Shown: positions 15,292 to 24,467, counted from the stretch's first letter. The stretch: 64,000 nucleotides of DNA from Streptomyces sp. NBC_01224 (GCF_036002945.1 NZ_CP108529.1:7931001-7995000), one strand, 5' to 3'. Translations and numbers: made by a program. The notes: a model not told the origin generated them from the sequence alone.

Positions 15292-16563
15292 TCAGCGCAC
15301 CGATGCGGCCGGCGGGCGCTCGCGCAGGGCGCCGTAGCCGAGGAAGTACGCCGGCAGGCGGTTCAGCCACCGTGAGGTCGTGATGAGCTCGCTCAGCCGC
15401 TGGGCGCGCTTCGGGTCGCCGAATGCCGGGTGGCCCGACAGGACCGGCTCGATGACGTTCGTGTGGGCGAAGCGCTGAAGGGCCTGCGTCGCGGCGGTAG
15501 TGGGCCAGCGGCGGCGCTGGACGCGGCGTACGGTCCGCAGGCCGACCGTGCCCCCGCGCAGCGGTTCGACGAGATACCGGGCGGCGGCCACCGCGTCCTC
15601 GACGGCGAGGTTGATGCCGATGCCGAAGACCGGTGACATCGCGTGTGCCGCGTCGCCGATGCACAGCAGTCCCGGGCGGTGCCAGCGCCGCAGGCGGTCG
15701 AGCCGTACATCGAGCAGCTTCACGTCGTCCCACGACCCGAGCGCGCGCACCCGGTCTGCGAGCCAGGGGACGGCGGCTGTGAATTCGCCCATGAACCGGT
15801 CGAGGCCGGCGGCGCGGCGCTGGGCGTTGGTTCCCTTGGGGATCAGTGCGGCGCACTGCCAGTAGTCCCCGCGGTCGATCATGGCGGTGAGGAACCGGTC
15901 GCCGGCGCCTCCCACGAGCCCGTGCGGGTCGCCCTCCCGTCGCGGCAGCCGGAACCACCAGGCGTCCATCGGGCAGGCGAACGTCCGCAGTCCCAGTTCG
16001 GGCAACGACCTGGCCAGAGAACCCCGGCCGTCGCAGGCCACGGTGAGGGTGGCCCGCAGCTCACCGGTACGGCCGTCCGACGTGCGGTACCGGACCCCTG
16101 CGACCCTCCCCCGAGCTCTCGGCTTCGCCCGGCCAGGGGGGACCTCCATGCGCTCCATCAGGAAGGAGGTCGCCTCGGTGCTCATTCGCACGGAGAAGGA
16201 CGGCTCCCGCCCGGCCTCGTCCACGAGGAGGTTGAGCAGATCCCACTGGGGCACCATCGCAATGTAGTTGTACTTGCCCCGTAGCGCGCCGATGTCTCCG
16301 ACGGTGACCAGCGAACGGTCCGGGCCGAGCGGCAGCTGTACCGACGTCACCCGCCGCTGCGGCAATCGGCCGAACCGCCCGGCCAGCCCGAGGTCCTCCA
16401 GCAGCGCCAGGGTGGACGGATGCACAGTGTCACCGCGGAAGTCGCGCAGGAAGTCGCCGTGCTTCTCCAGGACCGTGACCGCCACCCCCGCCCGGGCCAG
16501 CAACAGCCCGAGCACCATTCCGGCGGGACCACCGCCCACCACACAGCACGTGGTCCGCTCCAT
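15292..16563 (-). CDS. FAD-dependent monooxygenase (UbiH/p-hydroxybenzoate hydroxylase fold)
   Basis: The 423-residue protein shows the FAD fingerprint CCVVGGGPAGMVLGLLLARA (residues 6-25), the VACDGRGS 'DG' motif and the second FAD motif CIGDAAHAMSPVFGIGINLA. These define class A flavoprotein hydroxylases, common in polyketide and aromatic tailoring. GAAGGGAG lies 9 bases before ATG 16563. A copy of a Streptomyces palindromic repeat lies inside the gene (16103-16149) and adds about 15 residues (around VPPGRAKPRARGR) without breaking frame. It is divergent from a broken P450 gene, so the pair may be the remains of a tailoring module. The substrate is unknown. Confidence 0.87.
   Translation of the reverse strand: MERTTCCVVGGGPAGMVLGLLLARAGVAVTVLEKHGDFLRDFRGDTVHPSTLALLEDLGLAGRFGRLPQRRVTSVQLPLGPDRSLVTVGDIGALRGKYNYIAMVPQWDLLNLLVDEAGREPSFSVRMSTEATSFLMERMEVPPGRAKPRARGRVAGVRYRTSDGRTGELRATLTVACDGRGSLARSLPELGLRTFACPMDAWWFRLPRREGDPHGLVGGAGDRFLTAMIDRGDYWQCAALIPKGTNAQRRAAGLDRFMGEFTAAVPWLADRVRALGSWDDVKLLDVRLDRLRRWHRPGLLCIGDAAHAMSPVFGIGINLAVEDAVAAARYLVEPLRGGTVGLRTVRRVQRRRWPTTAATQALQRFAHTNVIEPVLSGHPAFGDPKRAQRLSELITTSRWLNRLPAYFLGYGALRERPPAASVR
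16103..16149. repeat. Streptomyces palindromic repeat, copy 1 (inside a coding sequence)
   Basis: The block holds CCTCCCCCGAGCTCTCGG, then CTTCGCCCGGCCAGGGGGGA. The poly-C and poly-G ends pair around a GAGCTCTCGGCTTCGC core. A related copy lies at 38415-38456. This imperfect palindrome looks like a small mobile or REP-like element seen scattered in Streptomyces genomes. Confidence 0.55.
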
Positions 16564-16670
16564 GGCAACTGCTCCCTTCGGTGAATCCTCGGATCAGCGA
16601 CGTGGTGACATATACCCTTAATTCTTAATAAGTTCGCACTAAAGGGGTGAAATGTATCCACGGAGGCATC

Positions 16671-17003
16671 ATGAGCCGGCCTTGCGCCGACCTGGCCTTC
16701 GCCGCGGCCCCCTGCCCGCTCTTCGGCAGTTGCGCGAGGAGGGCCCGGTGCGCCGTGCCGTGATCGCCGGCGGTCTGAAGGCATGGCTGGTCACGCGGTA
16801 CGAAGACGGTCTCGCGACCTTGGCGGACCCCCGGTTGAGCAGCGACGTCCGCGACACCTCGGATCCCCGGCCGCTGCTCCAGCTGCCCGCAATGGAACGC
16901 GAGTTGACGAGCAGCAAACTGCTCCGCTCCGACCCGCCGTCCACGCTCGTCTGCGCCGTCCGGTCCCGAATCCGTTCACAGCGCGCAGGGTGGCCTCCTG
17001 AGC
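16671..17003 (+). pseudogene. Cytochrome P450 N-terminal remnant, frameshifted
   Basis: A good start (ATG 16671 with GGAGG at 16662-16666) is followed by P450 N-terminal sequence split over three frames: PCADLAFAAAPCPLF, then LPALRQLREEGPVRRAV with GGLKAWLVTRYEDGLATLAD, DPRLSSDVRD and LLRSDPPS, then LRRPVPNPFTARRV. This matches actinobacterial CYP105/107-type starts ('LREEGPV.rv...g...WlVtRYeda...L.DpRlssd', 'DPPeHtrlRrlVs.aFTaRRv'). The I-helix, ExxR and heme cysteine are absent. It probably formed a divergent pair with the FAD monooxygenase. Confidence 0.75.
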
Positions 17004-17059
17004 CTCGGCCCCCGCTGAACAGCCCGACCGGTAGAAGCCGTCCTTGCGGCGGCCCGGCA

Positions 17060-17458
17060 CTACTGGATGAAACGCGGCAGCCACTTGGCCCGGTAGTCGG
17101 GGTGGGCGGCATGCTCTGCGGCCATTTGCCGGACGGCGAAACCGAGTCCGACGGCGCGGCCGGACGGGAAGTCGTGGTCGGGGCGGTCGGTGTCCTTGTC
17201 GGCGACCTCCTCGTACTCATTGAGAAGAACTCTGCTTGTCTCGATGCGGCGGCGTGTATGCGCAGGGTCCTGGAAGGCGATGTGCTGGTCGAAGCCGAGA
17301 TGCCGCACGCTGAACGCGATGGCGCCGGACCGGTCGTGCACTTCGCCGGGTACGTCGGCCGGGCACCGCCAGCTGTCGCCGCCTGCCGCTTGCGCAATCT
17401 GTTCTTCCTCAGCAAGACGCGCCCGAACGAAGTCGATCATGTCGGAGTTGTCCGTCAT
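17060..17458 (-). CDS. DUF6221 family protein
   Basis: This 132-residue soluble protein begins MTDNSDMIDFVRARLAEEEQ and contains QHIAFQDPAHTRRRIETSR and a C-terminal RQMAAEHAAHPDYRAKW. The 'FlraRLdEdE.iA', 'ArhDPAriLrev.akR' and 'lA..yadHPdYr..W' pattern is that of DUF6221, an uncharacterised family abundant in Streptomyces, often on mobile or arm regions. ATG 17458 is preferred over upstream starts because the family begins here and GAAAGG lies just upstream. Function is unknown. Confidence 0.82.
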   Translation of the reverse strand: MTDNSDMIDFVRARLAEEEQIAQAAGGDSWRCPADVPGEVHDRSGAIAFSVRHLGFDQHIAFQDPAHTRRRIETSRVLLNEYEEVADKDTDRPDHDFPSGRAVGLGFAVRQMAAEHAAHPDYRAKWLPRFIQ

Positions 17459-17727
17459 CGGCCTTTCGAATCCTTCACCGTCATGGCTCCCTACCGGAAA
17501 CTGCACCTGCCGTCTGTGCCGGTTCTGTCGGTTCACCGAGGATGTCGGACGACGATACCGAGTCGAAAGTCCGCCACCCCGGGGACACCACCTGTAGTGC
17601 GCCCATCTCGATGCCGAGATGATCGAGACCGTCGTCGCCCCACGGGTACACCGACTGGCCGGACACCATAGGGTGGGCCGTCCGACGGATCGCCCACGGG
17701 CTCAGGTGACGGAGCAAGGAGCACGCG

Positions 17728-18972
17728 ATGCCCACGTCCCAGCGGTACCTGACGCTCAGCCAGGTGGACGCACGCCGTCTGGCCCTCTCGCGGCAGCACC
17801 TGGCCGGCCCCCGACTGCCGGCGGACGCGACGAGTCTGCGCACCGTTCTCCGGGCACTGCGCTATGTGCAACTGGACCCCGTCAGCGTCGTGGCGCCCAG
17901 CCACGAGCTGGTCCTGTGGAGCCGCCTCGGACCACGGGCCGGCTCCCTCTTCTCCGGCCTGTGGTGGCAGGACCGATGGCTGTTCGAGTACTGGGCGCAT
18001 GCCGCAGCCGTGGTACTCACCGAGGACTACCCGATACACCGGGTTTCGATGGACGCGTATCCACCGCCGAACCTGTCGTACACCGCTACGTGGATGGACG
18101 CCAACGACCGGCTTCGCAAGCACGTGCTGCATCGACTCGGCGAAGGCGCTCCCCTGCCCACTGATGCGTTCGAGGACTGCGCGGTGGTCGACTGGGCCTC
18201 GACCGGATGGACAGCCGGCCGCAATGTCGAGCGGATGCTGACGTTCCTCTGGCGCCAGGGCGAGATCATGGTGGCCGGCCGCGCTGCGGGGCAGCGGCTC
18301 TGGGGGCTTCCCGACGCCTGCCTGCCGGCCGACGTCGACCGGCCGGCGGTGTCGCCGACCGAGATGGTGTCCATAGCCACGGAGCACACCCTGCGCGCCC
18401 TCGGGGTCGCCCGTCCGCTGGACATCAAACAGTATTTCCTTCGCGGGAAGTACACCGGTCTGGCAGGCGTGCTCCGCACCTTGACGGAACAGGGCCGCGT
18501 CATGCCGGTGCGGGTCGACGGTGGAGGTCCCCCGTCCGAGACGTGGTACGTGCATGCCGATGCACTGGGTGAACTGGAGGCGATCCGCGCGGGCCACTGG
18601 CAGGGGCGCACTGCGTTGCTGTCGCCGTTCGACAACCTGATCAACGACCGGCGCCTCACCGAACGGCTGTGGGGCTTCGTCTTCCGCAACGAGATGTACA
18701 TACCGAAGGCCAAACGGCAGTACGGCTACTACCTGTTGCCGATCCTGCACGGCGACCGCCTGGTCGGCCGGGCCGCTCCTCGTTTCGACCGGAGTCGAGG
18801 AGTCCTGCTGATCGAGGGCCTGTACCTGGAACCCGGCATCAAGCCGACGGCGGTGCTGTGCCGGGCGGTCACCGGGCAACTCGACGACCTGGCCGCCCTC
18901 ATCGGCGCCACCGGCATCGAGTACGGCGACGCGGTGCCCGAGCGGTGGCGCCCCATGCTGCATCGGTCCTGA
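17728..18972 (+). CDS. YcaQ/AlkZ-like winged-helix DNA glycosylase family protein
   Basis: The 414-residue protein matches the HTH_42 (winged-helix DNA-binding) family of YcaQ/AlkZ glycosylases, which unhook interstrand crosslinks or excise alkylated bases. Visible blocks are LTLSQVDARRLALSRQHL, VLRALRYVQLDPVSVVAPSH (with the QxD-like catalytic QLD), LFEYWAHAAAVV, RLWGLPD, LLSPFDNLINDRRLTERLW and YGYYLLPILHGDRLVGRAAP. AAGGAG lies upstream of ATG 17728. AlkZ proper protects Streptomyces sahachiroi from azinomycin; whether this one is a housekeeping or self-resistance enzyme cannot be told. It is not embedded in a biosynthetic cluster here. Confidence 0.88.
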   Translation: MPTSQRYLTLSQVDARRLALSRQHLAGPRLPADATSLRTVLRALRYVQLDPVSVVAPSHELVLWSRLGPRAGSLFSGLWWQDRWLFEYWAHAAAVVLTEDYPIHRVSMDAYPPPNLSYTATWMDANDRLRKHVLHRLGEGAPLPTDAFEDCAVVDWASTGWTAGRNVERMLTFLWRQGEIMVAGRAAGQRLWGLPDACLPADVDRPAVSPTEMVSIATEHTLRALGVARPLDIKQYFLRGKYTGLAGVLRTLTEQGRVMPVRVDGGGPPSETWYVHADALGELEAIRAGHWQGRTALLSPFDNLINDRRLTERLWGFVFRNEMYIPKAKRQYGYYLLPILHGDRLVGRAAPRFDRSRGVLLIEGLYLEPGIKPTAVLCRAVTGQLDDLAALIGATGIEYGDAVPERWRPMLHRS

Positions 18973-19172
18973 GCCGAGAACGGCTTCGAGACATCGCCAC
19001 GGGCGGTCGCTCGGCGGCTGCGATGAAGCCTTCTGCGGGGTTTCCCCGTCGACCCGACCGGGCAACCGGCCGAGCGGTCACTGACCGCTTACGATCACTG
19101 ACTGCAACCGCAGGCCTTCGTTCCTCTCGCCCAGAGAGTGGAGGCACACCGGAGAAGAGAAGGGAACCGCCC

Positions 19173-19928
19173 ATGACCGCAGTGCGCGGAACATCCGTGG
19201 ACATCCCCACACAGGACGGCACCGCCGACGCCTATCTGACCCATCCCGACGACGGAAGTCCCCACCCCGGAGTCCTTCTCTACACGGACGCCTTCGGACT
19301 CCGTCCTCACCTGAAGAAGATGGCCGATCGTCTCGCCGAAGCCGGCTACACCGTCCTGGCCCCCAACGTCTTCTACCGCCATGGGCGAGCGCCGGTGGTC
19401 GAGCTGCCCGCCTTCATCGACCCGGCCCGACGCCCGGAGATCTTCGAGCGTCTCGGTCCGATCATGCAGTCACTGACACCCGATCTGGCGATGCGCGACG
19501 CCGACGCCTACCTGACCTGGCTGACAGACTGCCCCCTGGCCACTGACGGGCCGGTCGGTATCACGGGTTACTGCATGGGCGCCGGCCTTGCCCTGCGGAC
19601 CGCCGGTACCTACCCGGAGCGGGTCGCGGCCGTGGCCGGCTTCCACGGCGGGCGCCTGGCCACCGACGCTGCCGACAGCCCGCACCTTGTCGCCGACCGG
19701 ATCACCGCGGAGCTGTACTTCGGACACGCCGACCAGGACGCCTCGCTGCCCCCCGAGCAGATCAACCGCCTCGACGAGGCCCTCACCGCAGCGGGCGTGC
19801 GCCACCGCAGCGAGGTCTACACCGGTGCACACCACGGTTTCACCCAGGCGGACACCGCCGCCTACGACAGCACAGCGGACGAACGCCACTGGAAAGCACT
19901 GACGGCGCTCCTGGACCGCACCCTCTGA
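19173..19928 (+). CDS. Dienelactone hydrolase family protein
   Basis: The 251-residue alpha/beta hydrolase has the DLH triad: nucleophile Cys at about residue 134 in GITGYCMGAG, Asp in FGHADQDASL and His in YTGAHHGFT. DLH hydrolyses dienelactones to maleylacetate in chloroaromatic and muconate pathways, but many paralogues act on other esters. ATG 19173 follows GAAGAGAAGGG. The neighbouring region (20-31 kb) is catabolic, so a role in aromatic degradation is plausible. It ends 145 bp before the transketolase gene on the same strand. Confidence 0.88.
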   Translation: MTAVRGTSVDIPTQDGTADAYLTHPDDGSPHPGVLLYTDAFGLRPHLKKMADRLAEAGYTVLAPNVFYRHGRAPVVELPAFIDPARRPEIFERLGPIMQSLTPDLAMRDADAYLTWLTDCPLATDGPVGITGYCMGAGLALRTAGTYPERVAAVAGFHGGRLATDAADSPHLVADRITAELYFGHADQDASLPPEQINRLDEALTAAGVRHRSEVYTGAHHGFTQADTAAYDSTADERHWKALTALLDRTL

Positions 19929-20073
19929 CCGGCACGCGTTCAGATCGCGGCCACCGCACCACGGACATACGGTCGGCAAGGGCACAGGCGCCCCACGCAG
20001 CCTCTGCGCGCGGCCCGCGAGCCGGCAGCCGTCGACGACCGGATCAGAACGCAGGACACGAGAGGAAGCCGCG

Positions 20074-21951
20074 ATGTCGGTCGAGAACACCCCCACTGTC
20101 TCCCTCGGGCCCGACAGCGGCCTGGATCAGGTCTTCGAGCTGGCTCAGCAGCTGCGCGTGGACTCCGTTCGCGCCAGCACCGCCGTCGGCTCCGGCCACC
20201 CCACCTCCAGCCTGTCCGCCGCGGATCTGATGGCCGTCCTCATGACACGCCAACTGCGCTACGACTGGCAGAACCCGAAGAACCCGGCCAACGACCACCT
20301 GATCTTCTCCAAGGGGCACGCCTCCCCCCTGCTGTACGCGATGTTCCTCGCCGCCGGTGCGATCGACGAAGAGGAACTGATGACCACCTACCGCCGCAAC
20401 GGCGCCCGACTGCAGGGCCACCCCACTCCGGTCCTGCCGTGGGTGGATGCGGCCACCGGCTCCCTGGGCCAGGGCATCGCCTACGGTGTCGGCATCGCGC
20501 TCGCCGGACGGGACCTGGAACACCGGCCGTACCGTGTTTGGGTGCTGTGCGGCGACAGCGAAATGGCCGAGGGGTCGGTGTGGGAAGCCCTGGACAAGGC
20601 GGGCCGCCACCGGTTGGCCAACTTCATCGCGATCATCGACGTCAACCGCCTCGGCCAGAGAGGCCCCACGGAGCTGGGCTGGGACACCGGCGCCTACGCC
20701 CGCCGTGCCGAGGCCTTCGGCTGCCGCGCCCTGGTCGTCGACGGCCATGACCTCGTGGCCGTCGAACAAGCCCTGGCCGCCGCGGACGACGGGCAGGCCC
20801 CCACCGTCATCGTCGCCAAGACCGTCAAGGGTCAGGGCGTCTTCGAGGTCGCGGACGCCGAGGGCTGGCACGGCAAGGCGCTGCCCGACGATCTCGCCGC
20901 ACGCGCCATCACCGAACTGGGCGGCGTCCGCCACCTCACCGTCCGCGGCCCCCAGCCGCCCGCCGTCACCCCCGGTGCGACGGCCGCTCCCGTGGAGGTG
21001 ACGCTGCCGCACTTCGAGGTCGGCGAAACCGTCGCCACCCGCGTCGCCTTCGGCAAGGCGCTCGCCGCGATCGGCGCCCGGCCCGACATCGTGGCCCTGG
21101 ACGCCGAGGTGGGCAACTCCACCCACGCGGAGGATTTCGGCAAGGCACACCCCGAGCGGTACTTCCAGATGTACATCGCCGAACAGCAGATGATCGCCGG
21201 AGCGGTCGGTATGGCCGCACGCGGCTACCGCCCCTACGCCACCACCTTCGCCGCCTTCCTCACCCGAGCCCATGACTTCATCCGTATGGCGGCCGTCTCC
21301 CAGATCTCCATGAGCCTGTGCGGGACCCACTGCGGTGTCGAGATCGGCGCGGACGGCCCCTCCCAGATGGGCTTGGAAGACATCGCCATGATGCGCGCCG
21401 TCCATGGCTCCACCGTGCTCTACCCCAGCGACGCCACATCCGCTGCCGCTCTGACCGTCGCAATGGCCTACCTGGACGGCATCTCCTACCTGCGCGCCAC
21501 CCGGGGCGCCTACCCCGTCCTCTACGCCCCCGACGAGACCTTCCCCGTTGGCGGGTCCAAGACCCTGCGCGCGAGCGACGGCGACAAGGTCACTCTCATC
21601 GGCGCCGGCGTCACCCTCCACGAATGCCTCGCCGCCGCTGACCAGCTCGCCGCCGAGAACATCCCCGTGCGGGTTGTCGACCTGTACTCCGTCAAGCCGC
21701 TGGACCTCGACACGCTCGCCCGCGCCGCCCAGGAGACCGGCGCACTGGTCGTCGTCGAGGATCACCACCCCGAAGGCGGTATGGGCGAGGCCGTACTGTC
21801 CGCACTCGCCGCACGGCGACTGGCCCCCGCAGTCGTCCACCTCGCCGTGCGCAACCTGCCGGGCTCCGGAACCCCCTCCGAACTCCTCGACATCGCAGGC
21901 ATCTCACGCACCCACATCGTCCGAACAGCCCAAGACCTCGCCGCCCGCTGA
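20074..21951 (+). CDS. Transketolase (compact, animal-type)
   Basis: The 625-residue enzyme holds all three transketolase domains: TPP motif GDSEMAEGSVWEALDKAG to IIDVNRLGQ (about residues 160-195), proton-relay glutamate in MYIAEQQMIAGAVGMA (about 366-380) and a C-terminal VVDLYSVKPLDLDTL domain. It transfers two-carbon ketol units in the pentose-phosphate pathway. Its length and the motifs HLIFSKGHASPLLYA, ATGSLGQG and NRLGQRGP resemble vertebrate transketolase (about 620 residues) rather than the longer bacterial tkt of the cbb/zwf operon, so it is likely a second, specialised copy. GAGAGGAAG precedes the ATG. Confidence 0.92.
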   Translation: MSVENTPTVSLGPDSGLDQVFELAQQLRVDSVRASTAVGSGHPTSSLSAADLMAVLMTRQLRYDWQNPKNPANDHLIFSKGHASPLLYAMFLAAGAIDEEELMTTYRRNGARLQGHPTPVLPWVDAATGSLGQGIAYGVGIALAGRDLEHRPYRVWVLCGDSEMAEGSVWEALDKAGRHRLANFIAIIDVNRLGQRGPTELGWDTGAYARRAEAFGCRALVVDGHDLVAVEQALAAADDGQAPTVIVAKTVKGQGVFEVADAEGWHGKALPDDLAARAITELGGVRHLTVRGPQPPAVTPGATAAPVEVTLPHFEVGETVATRVAFGKALAAIGARPDIVALDAEVGNSTHAEDFGKAHPERYFQMYIAEQQMIAGAVGMAARGYRPYATTFAAFLTRAHDFIRMAAVSQISMSLCGTHCGVEIGADGPSQMGLEDIAMMRAVHGSTVLYPSDATSAAALTVAMAYLDGISYLRATRGAYPVLYAPDETFPVGGSKTLRASDGDKVTLIGAGVTLHECLAAADQLAAENIPVRVVDLYSVKPLDLDTLARAAQETGALVVVEDHHPEGGMGEAVLSALAARRLAPAVVHLAVRNLPGSGTPSELLDIAGISRTHIVRTAQDLAAR

Positions 21952-22169
21952 GAGCTGCCGCCGTGGGCGGCGATGAGAGTGGGGAACGCAGGGCCCTGCT
22001 CCTGCGCCAGTGGGTCGTCGCGGCAGGCATGGGGTCTGCCGCCGCCTTTGCCGCCGACGTCGGTCTGCGGGACGAGGACGCCGACCGTGCCGTCGGACAG
22101 CGCCGCGCCCCGGCCGCCGCGGTCAGGCAGCCGGTCTGCCCGCACTTCGGCGGGCAGACCCCGCGCGCC

Positions 22170-22349
22170 CTACCGCGACGCCGGCACCTTCAGTCTGTCC
22201 CAACTGGCCTTGCCCGGCACGCCGTCCGCGTCCTTGCCCCGGTACCCCAGCTTGTGCTGCCACGCCGCGTAGGACTTGCGGTCCGCGTCGGTCCACTCGG
22301 GGCCGGGGCGTCGCGGAAACCTGCCTGACTCCGCAGCCCCGGTCGCCTA
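22170..22349 (-). pseudogene. Peptidoglycan-binding domain remnant
   Basis: Leftward reading gives FPRRPGPEWTDADRKSYAAW, then QHKLGYRGKDADGVPGKASW and DRLKVPASR before a TAG at 22170-22172. This is the C-terminal peptidoglycan-binding repeat of Streptomyces amidases and NlpC/P60 proteins ('W...D...yaaWQ..LGy.G..ADGiPG..SWdrLkVP'). No start codon or catalytic domain remains. Confidence 0.62.
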
Positions 22350-22417
22350 TCGTCGACGTGATTCCTGGCGGAGGCCTCGGACCGTCCAGGGCGAGGACCA
22401 TGACGTGGAGGATGATT

Positions 22418-23383
22418 GTGCGCTACCGCGAGCTGGGACGTAGTGGAGTGTCCGTGTCCGAGATCGGTTACGGCGCCTGGGGCATCGGTGAGTCCGCCTG
22501 GGTGGGTGCCACGGAGGACGAATCCGTACGCGCCCTGCACCGGGCCATCGACCTCGGGGTGAACTTCGTCGACACCGCCCGCGGCTACGGTGAGAGCGAG
22601 CGGATCGTCGGCCGGGTCGTCCGCGAGCGGGCCGGGGACGAGGTGCTCGTCGCCACCAAGGTGCCGCCGAGGAACGGAATGTGGCCGGCGCCCGACGGTC
22701 TGGATCCGACCGAGACGTTTCCGGGCGAGCACATCCGCGCAAGTCTGGAGACCAGTCTGCGCATCAGCGGCCTGGACCACTTCGACGTAGTGCAGTTCCA
22801 TGTCTGGAGCGACGACTGGGTCGGCCGTGGCGACTGGCTGGAGACGATCGCCGAACTGAAGCAGGAGGGGAAGATCCGCCTGTTCGGCGTCTCTATCAAC
22901 GACCACCAGCCCGACAACGCACTCGCACTCGTACGCAGCGGTGCCGTGGACAGCGTGCAGGTCATCTACAACCTCTTCGACCAGGCGCCCGCCGACGCGC
23001 TGCTGCCGGCCTGCGAGGAGCACGGTGTCGGTGTCATCGTGCGGGTGGCGCTGGACGAGGGTGGCCTCACCGGCCGGATCACCGCCGGTACGACGTTCCC
23101 CGAGGGCGACTGGCGCAACCGTTACTTCCGCGACGACCGCCCGGCACAGGTCGAACAGCGGGTGGCCGCGATCGTCGCCGACCTCGGCATCGCACCCGAT
23201 GAGATCGCTGAGAACGCGTTGCGGTTCGTACTGAGTTCGACGGCGGTTTCCACCGTCATCCCCGGCATGCGCACCGTACGCAATGTCGAGCGCAACACGG
23301 CCTTGAGCGACGGGCGTGCGCTCAGCGCCGACCAGCTCTCCGTGCTGGCCAAGCACCGGTGGCAGCGCAACTTCTACTCCTGA
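22418..23383 (+). CDS. Aldo/keto reductase
   Basis: The 321-residue TIM-barrel oxidoreductase has the AKR tetrad: Asp and Tyr in VDTARGYGESE (about residues 51-61), Lys in VATKVPP (about 82) and His in VVQFHVWSDDW (about 128), with NADPH-binding VIPGMRTVRNVERN near the C-terminus. It would reduce aldehydes or ketones with NADPH; the class containing sugar-epimer and pyridoxal reductases is closest by layout. GTG 22418 is preferred because GGAGG (22407-22411) is 6 bases upstream; ATG 22400 and 22412 are alternatives without proper spacing. A hairpin follows the stop. Confidence 0.9.
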   Translation: MRYRELGRSGVSVSEIGYGAWGIGESAWVGATEDESVRALHRAIDLGVNFVDTARGYGESERIVGRVVRERAGDEVLVATKVPPRNGMWPAPDGLDPTETFPGEHIRASLETSLRISGLDHFDVVQFHVWSDDWVGRGDWLETIAELKQEGKIRLFGVSINDHQPDNALALVRSGAVDSVQVIYNLFDQAPADALLPACEEHGVGVIVRVALDEGGLTGRITAGTTFPEGDWRNRYFRDDRPAQVEQRVAAIVADLGIAPDEIAENALRFVLSSTAVSTVIPGMRTVRNVERNTALSDGRALSADQLSVLAKHRWQRNFYS

Positions 23384-23404
23384 TCCACCGGCGTCATTTC
23401 CGGG

Positions 23405-23443
23405 GCCGGGCGGTACGCGGTTCACCCCCGCCGACCGCCCGGC
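23405..23443. terminator. Hairpin between convergent genes
   Basis: GCCGGGCGGT (23405-23414) pairs perfectly with ACCGCCCGGC (23434-23443) across a 19-base loop, in the gap between the aldo/keto reductase and the convergent fumarylacetoacetase-family gene. It may terminate both. Confidence 0.45.
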
Positions 23444-23524
23444 TCGGTGCGGCCCGTACTGAGCGGTATCAGCCAGGTGATGCCGCCGTCGGGGCGGAGT
23501 GGCTCGTACGGTGCGTTCTGCCGG

Positions 23525-24415
23525 TCATGCGCCCGCGCTCCCGTTCTCGGGGGCGGCCGTGACGCGGTTGCGGAGCGTGCCGATGTTTTCGACCTCGACC
23601 TCGACGACATCGCCGGGGCGCAGGTGGCGACCGGAGAAAACGCCGGCGCCGCGCGGTGTTCCGGTGAGGATCACGTCTCCGGGTTCGAGAGTCTGGTAGC
23701 GGGAGAGGTAGGAGACCAGCCCGGCCACGCCGTGGATGAAGCTGCTGGTGCGGTCGTCCTGGCGTACGTCACCGTTGACCAGGGTGCGCAGCCTCAGGTC
23801 GAGTGGCTCGGTGAACTCGTCCGGGGTGACCAGGCAGGGGCCGAGCGGCTTGAAGGTGTCGAAGCTCTTGGCCACGCCGATGGACGCGGTCGGATCGCCC
23901 GACATGGCGCGCTGCTGGATATCGCGCGCGGAGACGTCGTTGGCGATGGTCAGGCCGGCGAGGTGGCTCTCCGCGTCGTCGGCGCAGACGGCGCTCGCGG
24001 GCCTGCCGATCACGGCGGCCACCTCGCCCTCGTAGTCGACCTGGCCGGCCGCGACGGCCGGCAGGCGGATGTCCCCGCCCGGTGCGGTGACCGCGGATCC
24101 GGCGACCACCTGGAAGTTCGGCTCCGTCGGCAGGGTGATGCCGGGCCGTCCCATCGCGGCGAACATCTCCAGGGCCTCCTCCGCGTGGCTGCGGTAGTTG
24201 AGGCCGACGATCAGGATCTTCCCGGGCCGGGCAATGGGGGCGTGCACCCGGACCTCGTCGAGAGCGATCCGCCGGACGACCGCCGCCGCGCGTGCGGCGT
24301 CGATACCCGGTCCGTGCAGGAGGGCGCCCAGGTCGGCGAAGGGGAGATCGAGTACGGAGAGCTCGCCGGGGCTTTCCTCCCTGGCGATGCCCAGGGCTGT
24401 GCTGTACAGGCGCAT
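23525..24415 (-). CDS. Fumarylacetoacetate hydrolase family protein
   Basis: The roughly 296-residue protein has the C-terminal FAH domain with metal-ligand blocks ILIVGLNYRSHAEEALE, VDYEGEVAAVIGR, TIANDVSARDIQQR, PLGPCLVTPDEF and GDVILTGTPRGAGV. Members hydrolyse or decarboxylate C-C bonds in ring-cleavage products (fumarylacetoacetate, 2-oxohept-3-enedioate, 2-hydroxymuconate derivatives). ATG 24415 is chosen over GTG 24418 since GGGAG then has proper spacing. Two copies of the 21-bp palindrome CTCTTG-N9-CAAGAG lie 30-75 bp upstream, shared with the ring-hydroxylation operon on the other side of tetR, so it likely catalyses the hydrolytic step of that pathway. Confidence 0.9.
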   Translation of the reverse strand: MRLYSTALGIAREESPGELSVLDLPFADLGALLHGPGIDAARAAAVVRRIALDEVRVHAPIARPGKILIVGLNYRSHAEEALEMFAAMGRPGITLPTEPNFQVVAGSAVTAPGGDIRLPAVAAGQVDYEGEVAAVIGRPASAVCADDAESHLAGLTIANDVSARDIQQRAMSGDPTASIGVAKSFDTFKPLGPCLVTPDEFTEPLDLRLRTLVNGDVRQDDRTSSFIHGVAGLVSYLSRYQTLEPGDVILTGTPRGAGVFSGRHLRPGDVVEVEVENIGTLRNRVTAAPENGSAGA

Positions 24416-24444
24416 CACGGACTCCCGCGTGTTGGGGACACATT

Positions 24445-24465
24445 CTCTTGTTTCTGAGTCAAGAG
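24445..24465. promoter_or_regulatory. TetR operator site 1
   Basis: CTCTTG (24445-24450), nine bases, CAAGAG (24460-24465). The arms are perfectly complementary. Identical arms occur at sites 3 and 4 on the other side of the tetR gene. Confidence 0.78.
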
Positions 24466-24467
24466 CT

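Noticed and set aside
16589..16640. Imperfect repeat CTTAATTCTTAATAAG as an operator between the FAD monooxygenase and the P450 remnant
   Set aside because: Symmetry is poor (about five of eight positions per half). The AT-richness is explained by the two divergent promoters.
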